Counted from the first letter of the stretch, positions 8,991 through 22,300 are shown. The stretch is 64,000 nt of DNA from Microglena sp. YARC (GCA_022414725.1 CM039462.1:6132021-6196020), one strand, 5' to 3'. Numbers and translations: made by a program. Notes: generated from the sequence alone by a model not told the origin.

Positions 8991-11478
8991 GGTCGCGTCG
9001 TCAGGGAGAGAAAGCGAGCGAACTTGGCCATAACAAAGCGGGGGTTACTCCGCAAAAGCTTAGTTAGGTCCTCTGTGACTGCACACCCAGGTCCGTTCAT
9101 GAAACAGTGGGTGCCAAGCATGAGTGCGGCAAGGAAGCCACACTGCTCTTGTAGGTTGACTAGTAGGAGCTTTTGCGCAAGGGGGGGGGGGAGGAGATAT
9201 GGCGGATGCCTGTCCAAGGCTCTGTGAGGGCCACTTCCTTGCTGAGCTCTCTGTCTCCAAAGAGTCTCATTACGGCTTGCAAAATCCCAAACACGTAAAT
9301 GAGCAGGGAGCTCATCAGATCTGCTGCTTGTGTTGGATTGATGTCCTTTTCAGCAGAGGGACCATCCAGACGGTCAGAGATGGTTTTGATCGTCTCCAAG
9401 ACCCTGCCAACATGGCAGTGTTTTTAATTTTTAATTAATTTAATTTGTTTTCAATTAATTAAATTCATTCAATTAATTCTGTCATTTTTTTTTATGAATT
9501 TAATTTGTTTTTCAGATTTCTGTAGGCCAGGTTGAGTAGCTACTTGGGCTACTCAAGCCTGATTTCAGGATTGTTGCGTAGCCATCGCATGGCGGAGCGC
9601 AAAGCGAAAAGAGGGGCAGCGCCAAACCCATGCGTTGCTATGCAACGACGGAATGGCAACGCATTGTCGAAAAAAACAGTGGGGAATGAGAAGCATAAAC
9701 ACACAAACACACACACAAATAACAGTGGAAAACGAGAAGAATGCTATTTGTGTTGACATTAAAGAGATTGGTGTTAATGTAGATGCTACCCCAAACACTA
9801 AACACTCACCTGAATCCCGGAAGCCCGGGAGTCTGAGGGCAGCGCCAAACCATGCGCTGCCATGCAAGCAGTGGCGGCACATTGTCGCAAAAAAACATTG
9901 AACAAGGCCACATAGGCAGGTCGTGGTTTAGAAGAATCACAGCTGCTCTTTTCTGCTACGAGCAACAGCTTCTAGGCAGCTCCTGTGGCTGTCTATTCAG
10001 CCAAATCGCAAGCAACGAGTGCACCTGCAAGCTGGCGTAATCATCTTTCTAGCACTGCTGGGATTTGTGGGTATATCCCAGTGGTTCGCTCAGGGAGCTG
10101 CCTAGAAGCTGCTAAGAAAAGCCGGAAATAAAACCCCTGATAGGAATGGGCATGGTACGGGCGCGAGATGCATGAGGGGGACAGAACGATAGTAATATAA
10201 TATAGAAGATGGTAATAGTAATATAATATAGAAGTATATAATTATGTTGACAATTAAATTAGTTTAACGATTAAAATGTGTTAACAAATTAATGTGCACA
10301 TACATACGAGGTGCACATACATAATAGGTGTACATACATAACAAGTATACATCCATACATACCAGGTGTACATGCATACCAGGTGTACATGCATACCAGG
10401 TGTACATACAAAACATGTCATCAAACAAAAAACTAAACCATGTGATTGCATGCTGTACTCAGGAGAGTGGTGTAGTATCTCAGTAGTGTTCATCCTACCC
10501 ATATTTTCTACGCTCACAGACGTTGAGCTCTTTACAGCTTGGAGGCTGAAAGACCATGTTATCAAACCAAACTTTCTAAACTGGCTGACGGTGAGCAGCT
10601 TATAGACATTGTAATCAAACTAACTACAATGGCGATGAGGATGAGGATGATGGTGATGGTGATGGTGATGGTAGTATTGGTGGACCTTATCCTGGTGAAT
10701 TGCTGTACCACAGGCACTGCTGTCCACCCAGCTTTACTAAGTCTAAGGGGACTGCTGCGGTACTGCTGCGGCATCAGCTTGACTATGTCGAAGGGAACTT
10801 CTGACACACCTCTGGCACTGCTGTGGCACCTGCTCTGGCACACCTGTGGCACTGCTGTGGCACCTGAGCTGGCACACCTGTGGCACTGCTGTGGCACCTG
10901 TGCTGGCACACCTGTGGCACTGCTGTGGCACCTGAGCTGGCACACCTGTGGCACTGCTGTGGCACCTGTGCTGGCACACCTGTAGCTTCACCTGTGGCAC
11001 TTCTGTGACACCTGAGCTGGCACACCTGTGGCACTGCTGTGGCACTGCTGTGACTACGCCGGTTTTTAAAACGCGTGCACCGATCGGTAACACGGCACGC
11101 TTGTTCTCAAAATACCGCGTGTACCAACCGCGCTTTTTTTACTACCCGCAGACTGGTGTAGTACGTAAGTCGAAAGGCACTGCTGTGCCATCAGCCCATC
11201 AGCTTGACTAAGTCTAAGAGGACTTCTGACTCACCTGTGGCTTCAAGGGCAGTCTCCCCACTGGTGATAAGCAGTGCTGCAAAGAAGGGCCCCTCTATCA
11301 AATCGTGGACGATTGCAGACATCTTGTCGAAGTGGAAAGCCAACTTATTTTCACCCCTTAGCGTCGCACTAATGTGACGTTGGCATTTTAAGCGCACGTA
11401 ATCATGGCACTGACTGGCCGGAAGGCCCATTCGCCGCACGGCTTCCAACGGATTATACTCCTGATCCGATGTTGACAT
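7815..11478 (-). CDS. Unknown helical protein gene (exons spread over this span)
   Basis: A - strand gene is supported by an ATG exon (11478-11235), a large helical exon (9403-8935) and a final visible exon edge (about 7870-7815). Each of these three visible exon edges carries a donor and is followed by its own array. The order and orientation suggest one gene, but the joins between exons are not proven: the first exon ends in phase 1, the large one appears to start in phase 1, and a connecting exon near 9600-9900 is only hinted at. I do not recognise the protein. It looks helical and soluble, with no signal peptide. The 3' end is not located. Homopolymer indels interrupt the frame. Confidence 0.5.
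8935..9403 (-). CDS. Large exon of the unknown helical protein
   Basis: The acceptor is at TTGGCAG (complement of 9404 onward) and the donor after CCCAT at 8935. The first frame reads VLETIKTISDRLDG and SSLLIYVFGILQAVMRLFGD. At an 11-base C run (9181-9191 as G on +) the reading shifts by one to QKLLLVNLQEQCGF and TEDLTKLLRSNPRFVMAKF. Near 8965-9000 the frame is again disturbed relative to the array copies (FLPDDQ and so on). Either the assembly lacks a base here or the gene is decaying. The regular hydrophobic pattern suggests HEAT-like helices, but that is a guess. Confidence 0.55.
9420..9525. other. AT-rich tract
   Basis: Almost pure A and T with AATTAATT words, just upstream (- strand sense) of the large exon. 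It may be the branch-point and pyrimidine region of the intron; nothing else is apparent. Confidence 0.5.
9565..9900 (-). repeat. Two-copy tandem, possible exon pair
   Basis: Copies at about 9575-9685 and 9810-9900 share GCGCCAAACC, ATGCGTTGC-like words and the AAAAAAACA context. On the - strand one copy ends in GGGATTCAG followed by GTGAGTG, a good donor at 9809. The frames differ between copies, so coding is uncertain. Confidence 0.45.
10560..11060 (-). repeat. 33-36 bp minisatellite with donor-like CCACAGGTG
   Basis: About eight copies of GGCACCTGAGCTGGCACACC (and close variants) occupy 10800-11050. On the - strand each carries CCACAGGTGTGCC, resembling the true exon end GCCACAG and GTGAGT at 11235. 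The flanks at 10730-10800 and 11190-11235 also resemble each other (CTTGACTAAGTCTAAG). The array therefore sits between repeated exon edges. Confidence 0.75.
11235..11478 (-). CDS. Probable first coding exon of the unknown gene
   Basis: ATG at 11478-11476; the exon reads MSTSDQEYNPLEAVRRMG, then LRGENKLAFHFDKMSAIVHD and FFAALLITSGETALEAT, ending in GCCACAG and a GTGAGT donor at 11234. It is 244 nt and ends in phase 1. An in-frame reading extends further upstream, but the AUG chosen begins the region with normal protein-like composition. No signal peptide is seen and the product is not recognised. Confidence 0.6.
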
Positions 11479-13454
11479 GATGGGGAGCGGGCGTCTAGGG
11501 AAGGGAGGCTTTCCAAGGTCGTCTGCCCGATGATGGGTATCGACAGGGTATTGCCTAGGCTTGCAAATAAATAGTTGGGGATGATAAAGGGGGAATTGGC
11601 CTTTAGAAGATCTTGGCAACTTTGAACTTCAAAATTCAGTACTAGAAGTTTCCCAAGGTCGCCGGACCGATAGGGTGTAGACCAGGGGCAGAGGACCAGG
11701 GGTGTAGACGGGTGGGCGGGTGTAGACAGAGGGTGTAGACCGGTGTAGACCAGAGGGGTGTAGGATCGACCCCTCAGGCCCTCACCCGCCCTCACCTGGA
11801 TCGACCAGGAACGGGCTTTATGTGGCCCCCCTTATCCCTCACCTGACCAGTGACGACCACTACCGTTACCACCACCAACAACAACAACACCAGTTTCAAT
11901 ATGAACCGCTGGGAAGATATTGGATTGTACTGGATTGGATTGTAACACACTGACACAGGGAGTCAGCAAACTCTAGGCTGCTCACCGTCTTCCAATTCCA
12001 AGTCCCCCCATGCGGTACTATGCATGTACATATATGTATACTACGTCTTCCAGGGAGCATATTAATATGTTTTGCAAGGTGCTACATGTAGCAATAAAGC
12101 AGCAGAAGCCTGCTTCTTGCCCTCAGCAACATGTGGAAAACTGTAAACGGGAGACTTGTACAGAGTATATCGTATATATAATCGTGTATAGTCTACAAGG
12201 CCCCGGGACAAGTCCCTTAAGCCGTGAGCCATACATGTATGACGAAAATATACCGTAACATTGCATTATCATAGACATGCCAATGTTGGCCCGCGACAAG
12301 CCCGCTCCAGATATGGCATTATAGTATGTTGTTGCAGTCCCGAGGTGGGCCAAAAGGCTTCAGGGACTTGCCCAACCGTGCAAGGAGGGGCTAAAACGGA
12401 AAATAATTAAATAACTGATGAACTGAACCCAAAACAATCGTTTAACTGATGGGGGGCTGAGTTTTTTTTCAAGTTGTGAAAGGTATTTCAACCCAGGAGT
12501 TTATTCTACAAAGACATAAAATCCGGGGGGGGGGGGGGGGGAATCGGGGTCTTGGGATCTTCAACTGATTCTCCAATTCACTCATTTACATTTCATAGAC
12601 AGATCATAGCTGGCCCAAGATAAGAAAGCTCCACAACATCTGGGGGGGCCTTCCTACCATTCACAAAAAAATCGCAGGGTGCAGGGCTACAAGCTCTTAA
12701 CAAACAAAGGGTGCAAGAAGAGTACTTCAGGAGGACCCCTGCTCTGCTGCCTGAGACGCATCGAAATTAAAATTGAAATTGTGACATCCGTGTATTACAG
12801 TTATTCACAGGACGTGATGTTAAGGACACCACAGCGTAAGCCGGAGAGACGCATCTAATTGTATACCGTAGCCTACGTCCTCCGAAGCAACGGACCCTTC
12901 CTTCTTGCCTCGAGTGAGTTTGACTTATTTTGATTCATAATTTAATTACAGTTTCACTGCACCACGAACTCAGGGCCCCGTCGTTAAAACGATTGTTTGT
13001 GGTTCAGTTCAACAGCGCTTTTCTTTATACCTTTTTGTCATGATTGGGCAAGTCCCTTCAGCCTATTTGGCCCTGGACAGTTACAACTAACTAACCAAGT
13101 TCAAGTCTACACTGCCCATGTTTGATTTTAATAATATGCCTGCAGACTGTGAGCATCCTGAAGGCTGACAGACCATCACAAGACTAACCTCAGCCGCAAG
13201 GAGGAGGAGGAGGAGGAGGAGTTGCTAGAAAATGTATTTGCTAGCTGTCGCAAGGATTTGATCAGACCTTCTTTTCGCTTCTTAGGATCCCGTTCTGCGA
13301 GCTGCAACAAACTTTTTGTCTCCCTCAGACATTACAGGCACCCCCCTATCCAACTGATCGTAACTCTTCTTATGTGCCCTTGAGCCAACCTGCAAACTTC
13401 TGCGGCTTGATACCTGACCTCCTCGGTCATCAGCGGTGACTGGAGCGAAGTCTC
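11479..13454. other. Intergenic between divergent genes
   Basis: No exon is supported. It holds GTAGAC-rich degenerate repeats (11650-11780), a reverse copy of a dispersed repeat (12345-12470) whose + copies lie at 12945-13095 and 24140-24290, a poly-G run (about 12526-12541) and a short GAG repeat (13200-13222). Promoters for the - gene at 11478 and the + MNS1 gene should lie here, but I see no clear core elements. Confidence 0.5.
12945..13095 (+). repeat. Dispersed repeat, copies on both sides of MNS1
   Basis: Shares CACGAACTCAGG, TAAACGAT-like words, TTGGGCAAGTCCCTT and AGCCTATTTGGCC with 24140-24290 (+) and in reverse with 12345-12470. About 150 bp, AT-moderate, noncoding. Confidence 0.75.
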
Positions 13455-13758
13455 GTGCATCGCTGTTGTCTAAGGCAATTTAGTTTCAACTCGCAGTCCG
13501 CGGGCTTCTTACACTCAAGCTCTAGCTTTCATAAGTCGACATGTCGTGTGACTGCTCCGGCCACGAGAGGAATAAGGCCGTCCGAGGAGGTCAGCTCACA
13601 AAAAGTGAGTTTTTCGATAGCTCGCACCTGCCTCCTGCTCCATGCCCCAGTTCTTCGTCGAACATCATTCCTGACTCGCCTGCCTGCCCAAAGCATGAAT
13701 TCGACCCAGCGAACCTCTGACTAAGCTGCTAGCATGCGCTCTACGTCCTCTACCCCAG

Positions 13759-13850
13759 TCTCACTCTCGTTACCCCCTCCATGTCGCAGCTGTTGCTAAC
13801 CGCGAGGCCCAAAACAGAGCTCGGGAAGCCGCTCAAGGCGAAATACAGAA
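13759..13850 (+). CDS. MNS1: MNS1 exon a
   Basis: Acceptor TACCCCAG; reads HVAAVANREAQNRAREAAQ, ending with EIQ plus two bases before a GTAAGC donor. The split lysine codon completes with the first base of the next exon, which supports the join. Confidence 0.75.
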
Positions 13851-14527
13851 GTAAGCATCCAGTCTATCTGATAGAGTCTCTGCGGCTCCCACCCTATGGC
13901 AGCTTGCACCTGTTCAGGTTGTTAAACAGGTGTTCAGAGTGTTGAACACCTATTCAAAAACTACATGTTACCAATGATGTACATACACAGGTATTTAACA
14001 CCCTGAACACCTGTTTAACAACCTGAACAGGGTGCAGGCTGCCGTAGCTTGTAGCTGGCACATGGATTAGGGTTATGCCCATTGTGTGCCCGGGGCACCT
14101 ATCTACTATCTACCGAGGTTAGGTTAACACTTGAGGGCCTGCCCATGGGAAGCTTCCATGGCTGTGTGGGTTGTGATGGGGCACTGTACTGGCTGTGGGT
14201 GGTGTGTGGCACTGCCATGGCTGTGTAGGGATGGTGGGGCACTGCCGAGGCTGTGGGATTCACGTCTAGATGGTTCATTCACTCGTAGGGTTTATTCACT
14301 CGATTCAAGCCTGGGTAGTTCGCTCAACCCCTGGAATTAAACATGCATCCATTGTCTTTTTACAGTCGAGCGGTAGCCAATTAGGCTAAAGAGTGTTGCC
14401 GGCTTGCTTAACCAGAAAATCCAAACAGAATAATAATTCCATACACAAGTAAATTTTTATTATGATTATGATTATGATTATGATAATGACTGTCATAATG
14501 ATAATGATACTGATTATTATGATGATA

Positions 14528-14581
<54 letters not shown>

Positions 14582-14849
14582 ACGATCATATGATTATTAA
14601 GTAACATGCATCAACACATTCACTCGTAGGTATTACTCCGACCAAAAGAAGGCAGATGTCGCGGGTGGTAATCAGTTCAAGCATGATTCACGGCGCCTGG
14701 ATCGGGAGAGGAAGGAAAGAAATGCTGAAGCTCAGTTGTTGGAGTCTGTATATCAGGTAAGCCAACTATAAAAATATACATAAATAAATACCCGAATGAA
14801 TAAATAAATAAATACATAAATAAATAAAGAAAGGAAAACAGAAATAAAT

Positions 14850-14904
<55 letters not shown>

Positions 14905-17900
14905 TTTAGGTAGCAGGTTGCAAGCAAAAGAAGGCAGTGTGACAAGCAGAATGAGAAAACAAATACAAAAATACGGGGGGGAAGGGGGGGGGGGGGGGGG
15001 GGGAGGGCGAGGAAAAATATTTTGTACCGCATCATCGATATAGATAGAGGACCGCAAACACATCTCGATACTGTCTAGATCGTTTGGATACACCCAGGGG
15101 TCCCCCCCCCCCCCCCCCCCCCCCCGACCGTTTTTTTTCCAACTTATTGTAATTTTATAACTTCCTTGCCAGTGTGAATTTCCGAGCATGAGGTTCACCA
15201 TTGAGAAGGGCTCGACCAGACGATTAAGAATCTGCAGTCGTTAGTCGGTTACACCCAGGGTGTAATTGGTGGATGTCCTGGAAGGTACATCCAGGCTGGA
15301 TGCCAGGCTGGGCGTCACACAGACCTTTGTGCCCAGCTTCACACGAGCGGCAGTCAGATTAGCCGGTCGGATGGTCGTTCTGAATTCTGGTCCCCAACGA
15401 GGTTTCTAAAGCAGTCAAACCTGGGATGGAGCCTCCCCCCCACCCCCCCACCCCCCCACCCCCCCACCCCCCCCCCCACACCCACTCACCACACTCCACA
15501 CACACGCACACACTCCACACCCTTTCACTATGTATTATTGGTATCCGGGCAGGAGGCCTCAAAGTGTGTGTGTATGGGGTAGGGGGTGGGGGTGGGGGGG
15601 GGTCTCAAGGGGGAAATAACAACTTCTGATTGTGCCGTCTGACAACTTTATTTTTGTCCCCCCCCCCCCCCCCCCCCCCCCCCCTTCCCCCCTTTGCAAA
15701 CATACTTAAATAAACCAACGTATAAAGACAGTTGTTGGTTGATCAGTCAAGCCAGGCAAAAGCTTTTTTTTTTAGCCCAAAATAAAGTTGTACTGAAGTT
15801 AGAGGGGTCAAAAGTGTTTTTGCTCCAGAGCGGCCAAAATCTTAACTATGCGATAAATCACGTTTGGGCAACCCTATGAGAGATGTAAGAGCATAACTGG
15901 AATGGGCAAGAAAAGATCTTTCGAATGACCCCCATTTTAGGGGGGGTAGGGTGAGGTAATCGGGTTTTAGGAGGGTGGGGTTTGTGTGTGGGGGGGGGTT
16001 CAAACTTGTTTTTCAACTTCATTTCCCCCCTCCTTTTGTATGAAACTTCCACAATTTCAACTCCCATCTGAATCGGACACCATATTGAACATGCGGTCCA
16101 AAATCTGTCTTTCTGGCCCCCCCCTGTATATACATACACATAGTTGTGAACTCCCCTCCCTTCACCACCTCCACTACCTGTGTCAGGCTGAAAAGGAGCG
16201 CAAGCTGTCTCTGACCCGTAGAGATAAGGAGGAGTAAATGGCCACCGAATGATATGAATATTTGTGAACTTACCTCCCTCCACCACCTCCACCACCTATG
16301 TCAGGCTGGAAAGGGACGCGAGCTGTCTTTGACCTGCAGAGATAAGGAGGAGAAAATGGCCACCGAATGATATGAATATTTGTGAACTTACCTCCCTCCA
16401 CCACCTCCACCACCTATGTCAGGCTGGAAAGGGACGCGAGCTGTCTTTGATCCGTAGAGATGAGGAGGAAAAAATGGCCGCTGCCCTTGCTAGGAGAACT
16501 CATGATAAAGATGTCAAAGACAAAGAAGTCCAACGGCTGAGAGAGCAGAGCTCTGAACTGAAAGAGTGAGTAGAGCTCTGAACTGAAAGAGTGAGTAGAA
16601 CTCTGAACTGAAAGAGTGAGTAGAGCTCTGAACTGAAAGAGTGAGTAGAGCTCTGAACTGAAAGAGTCACCTTCACCTCCACCTTCATCTTCAACCCTGA
16701 CCTCAAAACCTGCATGGACCTTTACCATCAGCTCCACCTCCACCTTCACCTCCACCTCCACCTCCACCTCCACCTCCACCTCCACCTCCACCTCCACCCT
16801 CACCCTCACCTTCACCTTCACCTTCATCTTCAAACCTGAACTCAAAACCTGCATGGACCTTCACCTTCACCTCCGCCTCCGCCTCCGCCTCCGCCTCCGC
16901 CTCCGCCTCCACCTCCACCTCCACCTCCACCTCCACCTCCACCTCAACCTTCACCTTCACACCTCCACCCTCACCATCACCTTCACCTCCACCTTCATAT
17001 TCAGCCCTGAATTTTAAACCTGCATGTATCTTCACCTCCACCGCCACCTTCACCCTCACCATCACCTTCACCTTCACCTTCATATTCAACCCTGAACTCT
17101 AAACCTGCTTTCACCTTCACCTCCACCTCCACCCTCACCATCACCTCCACCTCCACCTTTGCCTCCACCGTCACCTTCACCCTCACCTTCACCGTCACCT
17201 TCATTTTTAAACCTGAAACCTAATCCTGCATTCACCTTCACCTCCACCTCCACCCTCACCATCACCTCCACCTTTGCCTGCACCGTCACCTTCACCCTCA
17301 CCTTCACCGTCATCTTCATTTTTAAACCTGAACTCTAAACCTGCCTTCACCTTCACCTCCACCTCCACCCTCACCATCACCTCCACCTTTGCCTGCACCG
17401 TCACCTTCACCCTCACCTTCACCGTCATCTTCATTTTTAAACCTGAACTCTAAACCTGCCTTCACCTTCACCTCCACCTCCACCCTCACCATCACCTCCA
17501 CCTTTGCCTGCACCGTCACCTTCACCCTCACCTTCACCGCCACCTTCATTTTTAAACCTGAACTCTAATCCTGCATTCACCTTCAACTCCACCTCCACCC
17601 TCACCATCACCTCCACCTCCACCTTTGCCTGCACCGTCACCTTCACCCTCACCTTCACCGCCACCTTCATTTTTAAACCTGAACTCTAATCCTGCATTCA
17701 CCTTCAACTCCACCTCCACCCTCACCATCACCTCCACCTCCACCTTTGCCTGCACCGTCACCTTCACCCTCACCTTCACCGCCACCTTCATTTTTAAACC
17801 TGAACTCTAATCCTGCATTCACCACCCATCTCCCCCTTAGGTTAGCCGAGAAAATCCGCACAGCCAAGGTAAACAAGGAGCGAGGGCTGCAGCTGCAAGA

Positions 17901-19121
17901 GAAGGCCCAGATTAAGGTACAGCAGAATTGTATGTTATAATAATTTAATTTATGTATAATATGTTTTATGCGAGGGGGGGGGCAGGAATAAAGTTGACAG
18001 ACCACACGCTGGGAAGTTTTTATTTTGCTCGCAGTTCCCAATCCATATATCGAACGTGCGGTACGAAATCTTTTTTCTTGCCCCCCCCCCCCTCGGTTTT
18101 ATGTAAAAAGAATTTAAATCTATAAAAACAATTTAACATTCCATTTTTGGTGCATAGCATTCAGCTGTTCATTGTGTCATGCAGAATGAGAGACTGAGAG
18201 AACGAAAGTCGAAATGTATTATGCCCAGGGCTTATTATTTCCGCTACACAAAGCGATTGCTAGTTTTGACCCCGTTTTGGCAAAATTATTGCTATAAATG
18301 TAGTTTTTACTCTGAAAAGCTATAAAAGGCTATAAAAGCTATAAAAAGCTATAAAAAGCACTAACAGTCTGTCCCTGCAGGAGGCCTTAAACCAAAAAGC
18401 TAGAAAAACCCACTTTCAGATTTGAAACAAGTTCTATGCAGCCTCGCCTGCGACACTCAAAATAGCGGAGAGTGATCGCGAGGGAGCGACAGGTGGCAAC
18501 GGAAGCGACTTATTTACGAGACTGTTGGCTGACGTGTCAGGCTTCATCGAGGTCAGACGGATGGTCGGATGGATGGTCGGTCGGACTGACAAATGGGTAA
18601 AGATGGGGGCTCCCGCCCCCTTGAAGAGGGGGCTCCGCCAAAAAAAACTGTTACTTCCGCCTGATGACGTCCATTTGATGAAAGCAGTCACTGGTTTTGT
18701 ACTGCCGCCTGATGACGTCCATTTGATGAAAGCAGTCACTGGTTTTGTACTGCCGCCTGATGACGTCCATTTGATGAAAGCAGTCACTGGTTTTGTACTG
18801 CCGCCTGATGACGCCCATTTGATGAAAGCAGTCACTAGATTTGTAATAATTGGTCATTGTTTTGTTATAATTTTTGTAATCATTCATCCCTTTCTCTCAT
18901 CTTTTCTTCATCTTGTTTCCTCCTACCAAAAATTTCAACTTTGATCCCAGGTTCTCAATGCCCAGAATTAAACTTGTATCTGTTACACACACACTCCCCC
19001 CCCCCACACCCACCCACGCCCCCCCCCCCCCACACACACATTACCCCCACCCACCCACCCACCCACCCACCCACCCACCCCACACACACACACATTACCC
19101 CCCCCCCCCCCACCACCACCA

Positions 19122-19163
<42 letters not shown>

Positions 19164-19275
19164 ACACACACACATCCCCCCCCCCCCCCCCCCCCCCCCC
19201 CCCCACACACACACGCCACACACACCACACACACACACTCCCACACACTCCCCACCACCACCACCACCACCACCA

Positions 19276-19307
<32 letters not shown>

Positions 19308-22300
19308 CCTCCCCCCCCCACACGCACCCCACCCCCACCCCCTCACACGCACAGGTACAGCAGAATGAGTACGAAACCGCCATGCACACGTATGTCCTTG
19401 AGACGGACAACGCCGCTGTTGCTCGCGAAGACGAGCTCCAGGCCAGGCGGCGGGAGCAGAACATACGGGCGCGGGAGGTGCTGGAGGAGCAAATACACGA
19501 AAAGCAAGGGCTCATCAAACAAGCTGAGGCTGAAGCTGCTCGAGAGCGAGCGATGATCGACGAAGTGATGAACCGGATCATGGAGGAGGACGTGCAAGAA
19601 TCAGCTTTGAGACGGCAGAAACAGGAGGAAACAAAAGAGTTTATTGCGCAGTTCTTGGTGCAGCAAGATGCGGCCCGTGTGGCTAGGCAGGAGGAAGTGG
19701 AGCATGAGGACCGTCGCATCAAGGTGAGGGTTATCATCATATATGCATGTTGCAGTTCAGGGGGTAGCGAGAAACATGAGGAAATGAAAGAGTTTATTGC
19801 ACAGTTCTTGGAGCAGCAAAATGCGGCCCGTGTGGCTAGGCAGGAGGAAGTGGAGCATGAGGACCGTCGCATCAAGGAGTGGATTATCATCGTGTATGTG
19901 TGTTCACCATCATCAACACCACCATCACCACCATCATCACCACCAACATCATCACCACGAACAGCACCACCAACATTATCACCACCAACATCATCACAAC
20001 CAACATCACCACCAATATCATCACCACCAGCATCACCACCAACATTATCACCACCAACATCATCACAACCAACATCACCACCAACATCATCCCCACCAAC
20101 ATCACCACCAACATCATCACCACCAACACCAACACCATCACCACCTTCTAGGAGCACTGGTAAATAGTACCATCACCACCACCAACACCACCAACACCAT
20201 CCCCACCATCACCAACACCAACACCATCACCACCTTCTAGGAGCACAGGCAAATAGTACCATCATCACCACCAACATCATCACCATCACCACCCTCCAGG
20301 AGCACTGGCAAATGGTACCATCATCACCACCAAAACCAACAACACCATGGCCATCACCACCTTCTAGGAGCACTGGTAAATGGTACCATCACCACCACCA
20401 CCATCATCATCAACACCACCATCACCACCATCACCACGACCACCCTCCAGGAGCACTGGCAAATGGTACCATCATCACCACCAACATCATCACCACCATC
20501 ATCATCACCACCACCACCACCATCAACATCACCATCATCAACACCAACACCATGACCATGACCACCCTCCAGGAGCACTGGCAAATGGTACCATCACCAC
20601 CACCACCACCATCATCATCACCGTCATCACCACCAACACCAACACCATGACCATCATCACCACCAACACCAAGACCATGACCATGACCACCCTCCAGGAG
20701 CACTGGCAAATGGTACCATCACCACCACCACCACCATCATCATCACCGTCATCACCACCAACACCAACACCATGACCATGACCATGACCACCCTCCAGGA
20801 GCACTGGCAAATGGTACCATCACCACCACCACCACCACCATCATCATCAACACCACCATCACCACCATGACCACCATGACCACGACCACCCTCCAGGAGC
20901 ACTGGCAAATGGTACCATCACCACCACCACCACCATCATCACCATCATCACCATCACCACCATCACCACGACCACCCTCCAGGAGCACTGGCAAATGGTA
21001 CCATCATCACCACCAACACCAACACCATGACCATCATCTCCAACAACACCACCAACACCAACACCATGACCATAACCACCCTCCAGGAGCACTGGCAAAT
21101 GGTACCATCATCACCACCACCATGACCATCATCACCAACAACACCACCAACACCATGACCACGACCACCCTCCAGGAGCACTGGCAAATGGTACCATCAC
21201 CACCACCACCACCACCACCATCATCATCACCGTCATCACCACCAACACCAACACCATGACCATGACCACCCTCCAGGAGCACTGGCAAATGGTAGGCGAT
21301 AGAGAAGCTGCTGAGGCCAATAAGAAGTCCATGCAGCAAGAGGTAGCCAACCGGATGTACGAGAAGGTGAAGAGGGAGCTGGAAGCTCAGGCAGCAGCCA
21401 AGGAGGAAGAGGAGCAGCTGATCAATCTGCTGTATGCTGAGGAGGCGGAGGAGAAGAGGCGGTTCGAGGACGAGGCTAAGCGACTGAAGATTGAGCAGGT
21501 AAGTAGTCTTTTTTGCTCAGATTTAATATGTTTTCAGCACTATATTATTTGGAGGAGGAGGAGGAGGAGAAGCAGCTGATCGATCTGTTGTATGTTGAGG
21601 AGGCGGAGGAGAAGAGGCAGTTCGAGGACGAGGCTAAGTGACTGAAGATTGAGCAGGTAATGGCTCTTTTTTGCTCAAATTTAATACGTTTTGAACACTA
21701 TGTTATTTGGAGGTGGAAGAGGAGCAGACACAGCTGATCGATCTTTTGTATGCTGAGGAGGCAGAGGAGAAGAGGCGCTTCGAGGACGAGACTAAGAGAT
21801 TAAAGATTGAGCAATGTCACAACCTCTTGTTTACAGATGCGACTAGAGGTGAAGCGTGGCAATGAGTACCGGAAGTGTCTGAAGGAGGAGAGGGAGAGCG
21901 AGAGGCAGATGAAGCTTGAAGAGAAGGCGTTCAGGCAGATTGCTCAAATTTAAACAGTTTTTAAGACTACGTAGTTTGCTTTTTTGCACTAAAGCCTGAC
22001 GTCAATATCACAACCTCTTGTTTACAGATGTAACAGAGATGAAGGGTGGCAATGAGTACCAGAAGCGTCTGAAGGAGGAGAGGGAGAGGCTGATGAAGCC
22101 TGAAGAGGAAGCGTCCAGGCAGATTTAAAAAAATTTAAACAGTTTATTAAGACAATGTAGTTTGATTTTTTGCCTGACGTCAATGTCACAACCTCTTGTT
22201 TACAGATGCGGCTTGAGATGAAGCGTGGAAACGAGTACCAGAAGCGACTGAAGGAGGAGAGGGAGAGGCAGATGAAGCTTGAGGAGGAGGCGTTCAGGCT

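Noticed and set aside
15171..15245. Possible extra MNS1 exon (CEFPSMRFTIEK)
   Set aside because: The neighbouring exons already join in phase without it, it has no clear donor, and it does not resemble the family.
18652..18844. Regular 48-bp repeats that might suggest a CRISPR array
   Set aside because: Units are directly adjacent without spacers, lie in a eukaryotic intron, and no cas genes are present.
18955..20157. 400-codon - strand frame over MNS1 exon e
   Set aside because: Antisense of a confirmed coiled-coil exon plus CA/poly-C repeats; Cys/Val/Gly-rich composition is a repeat artefact.
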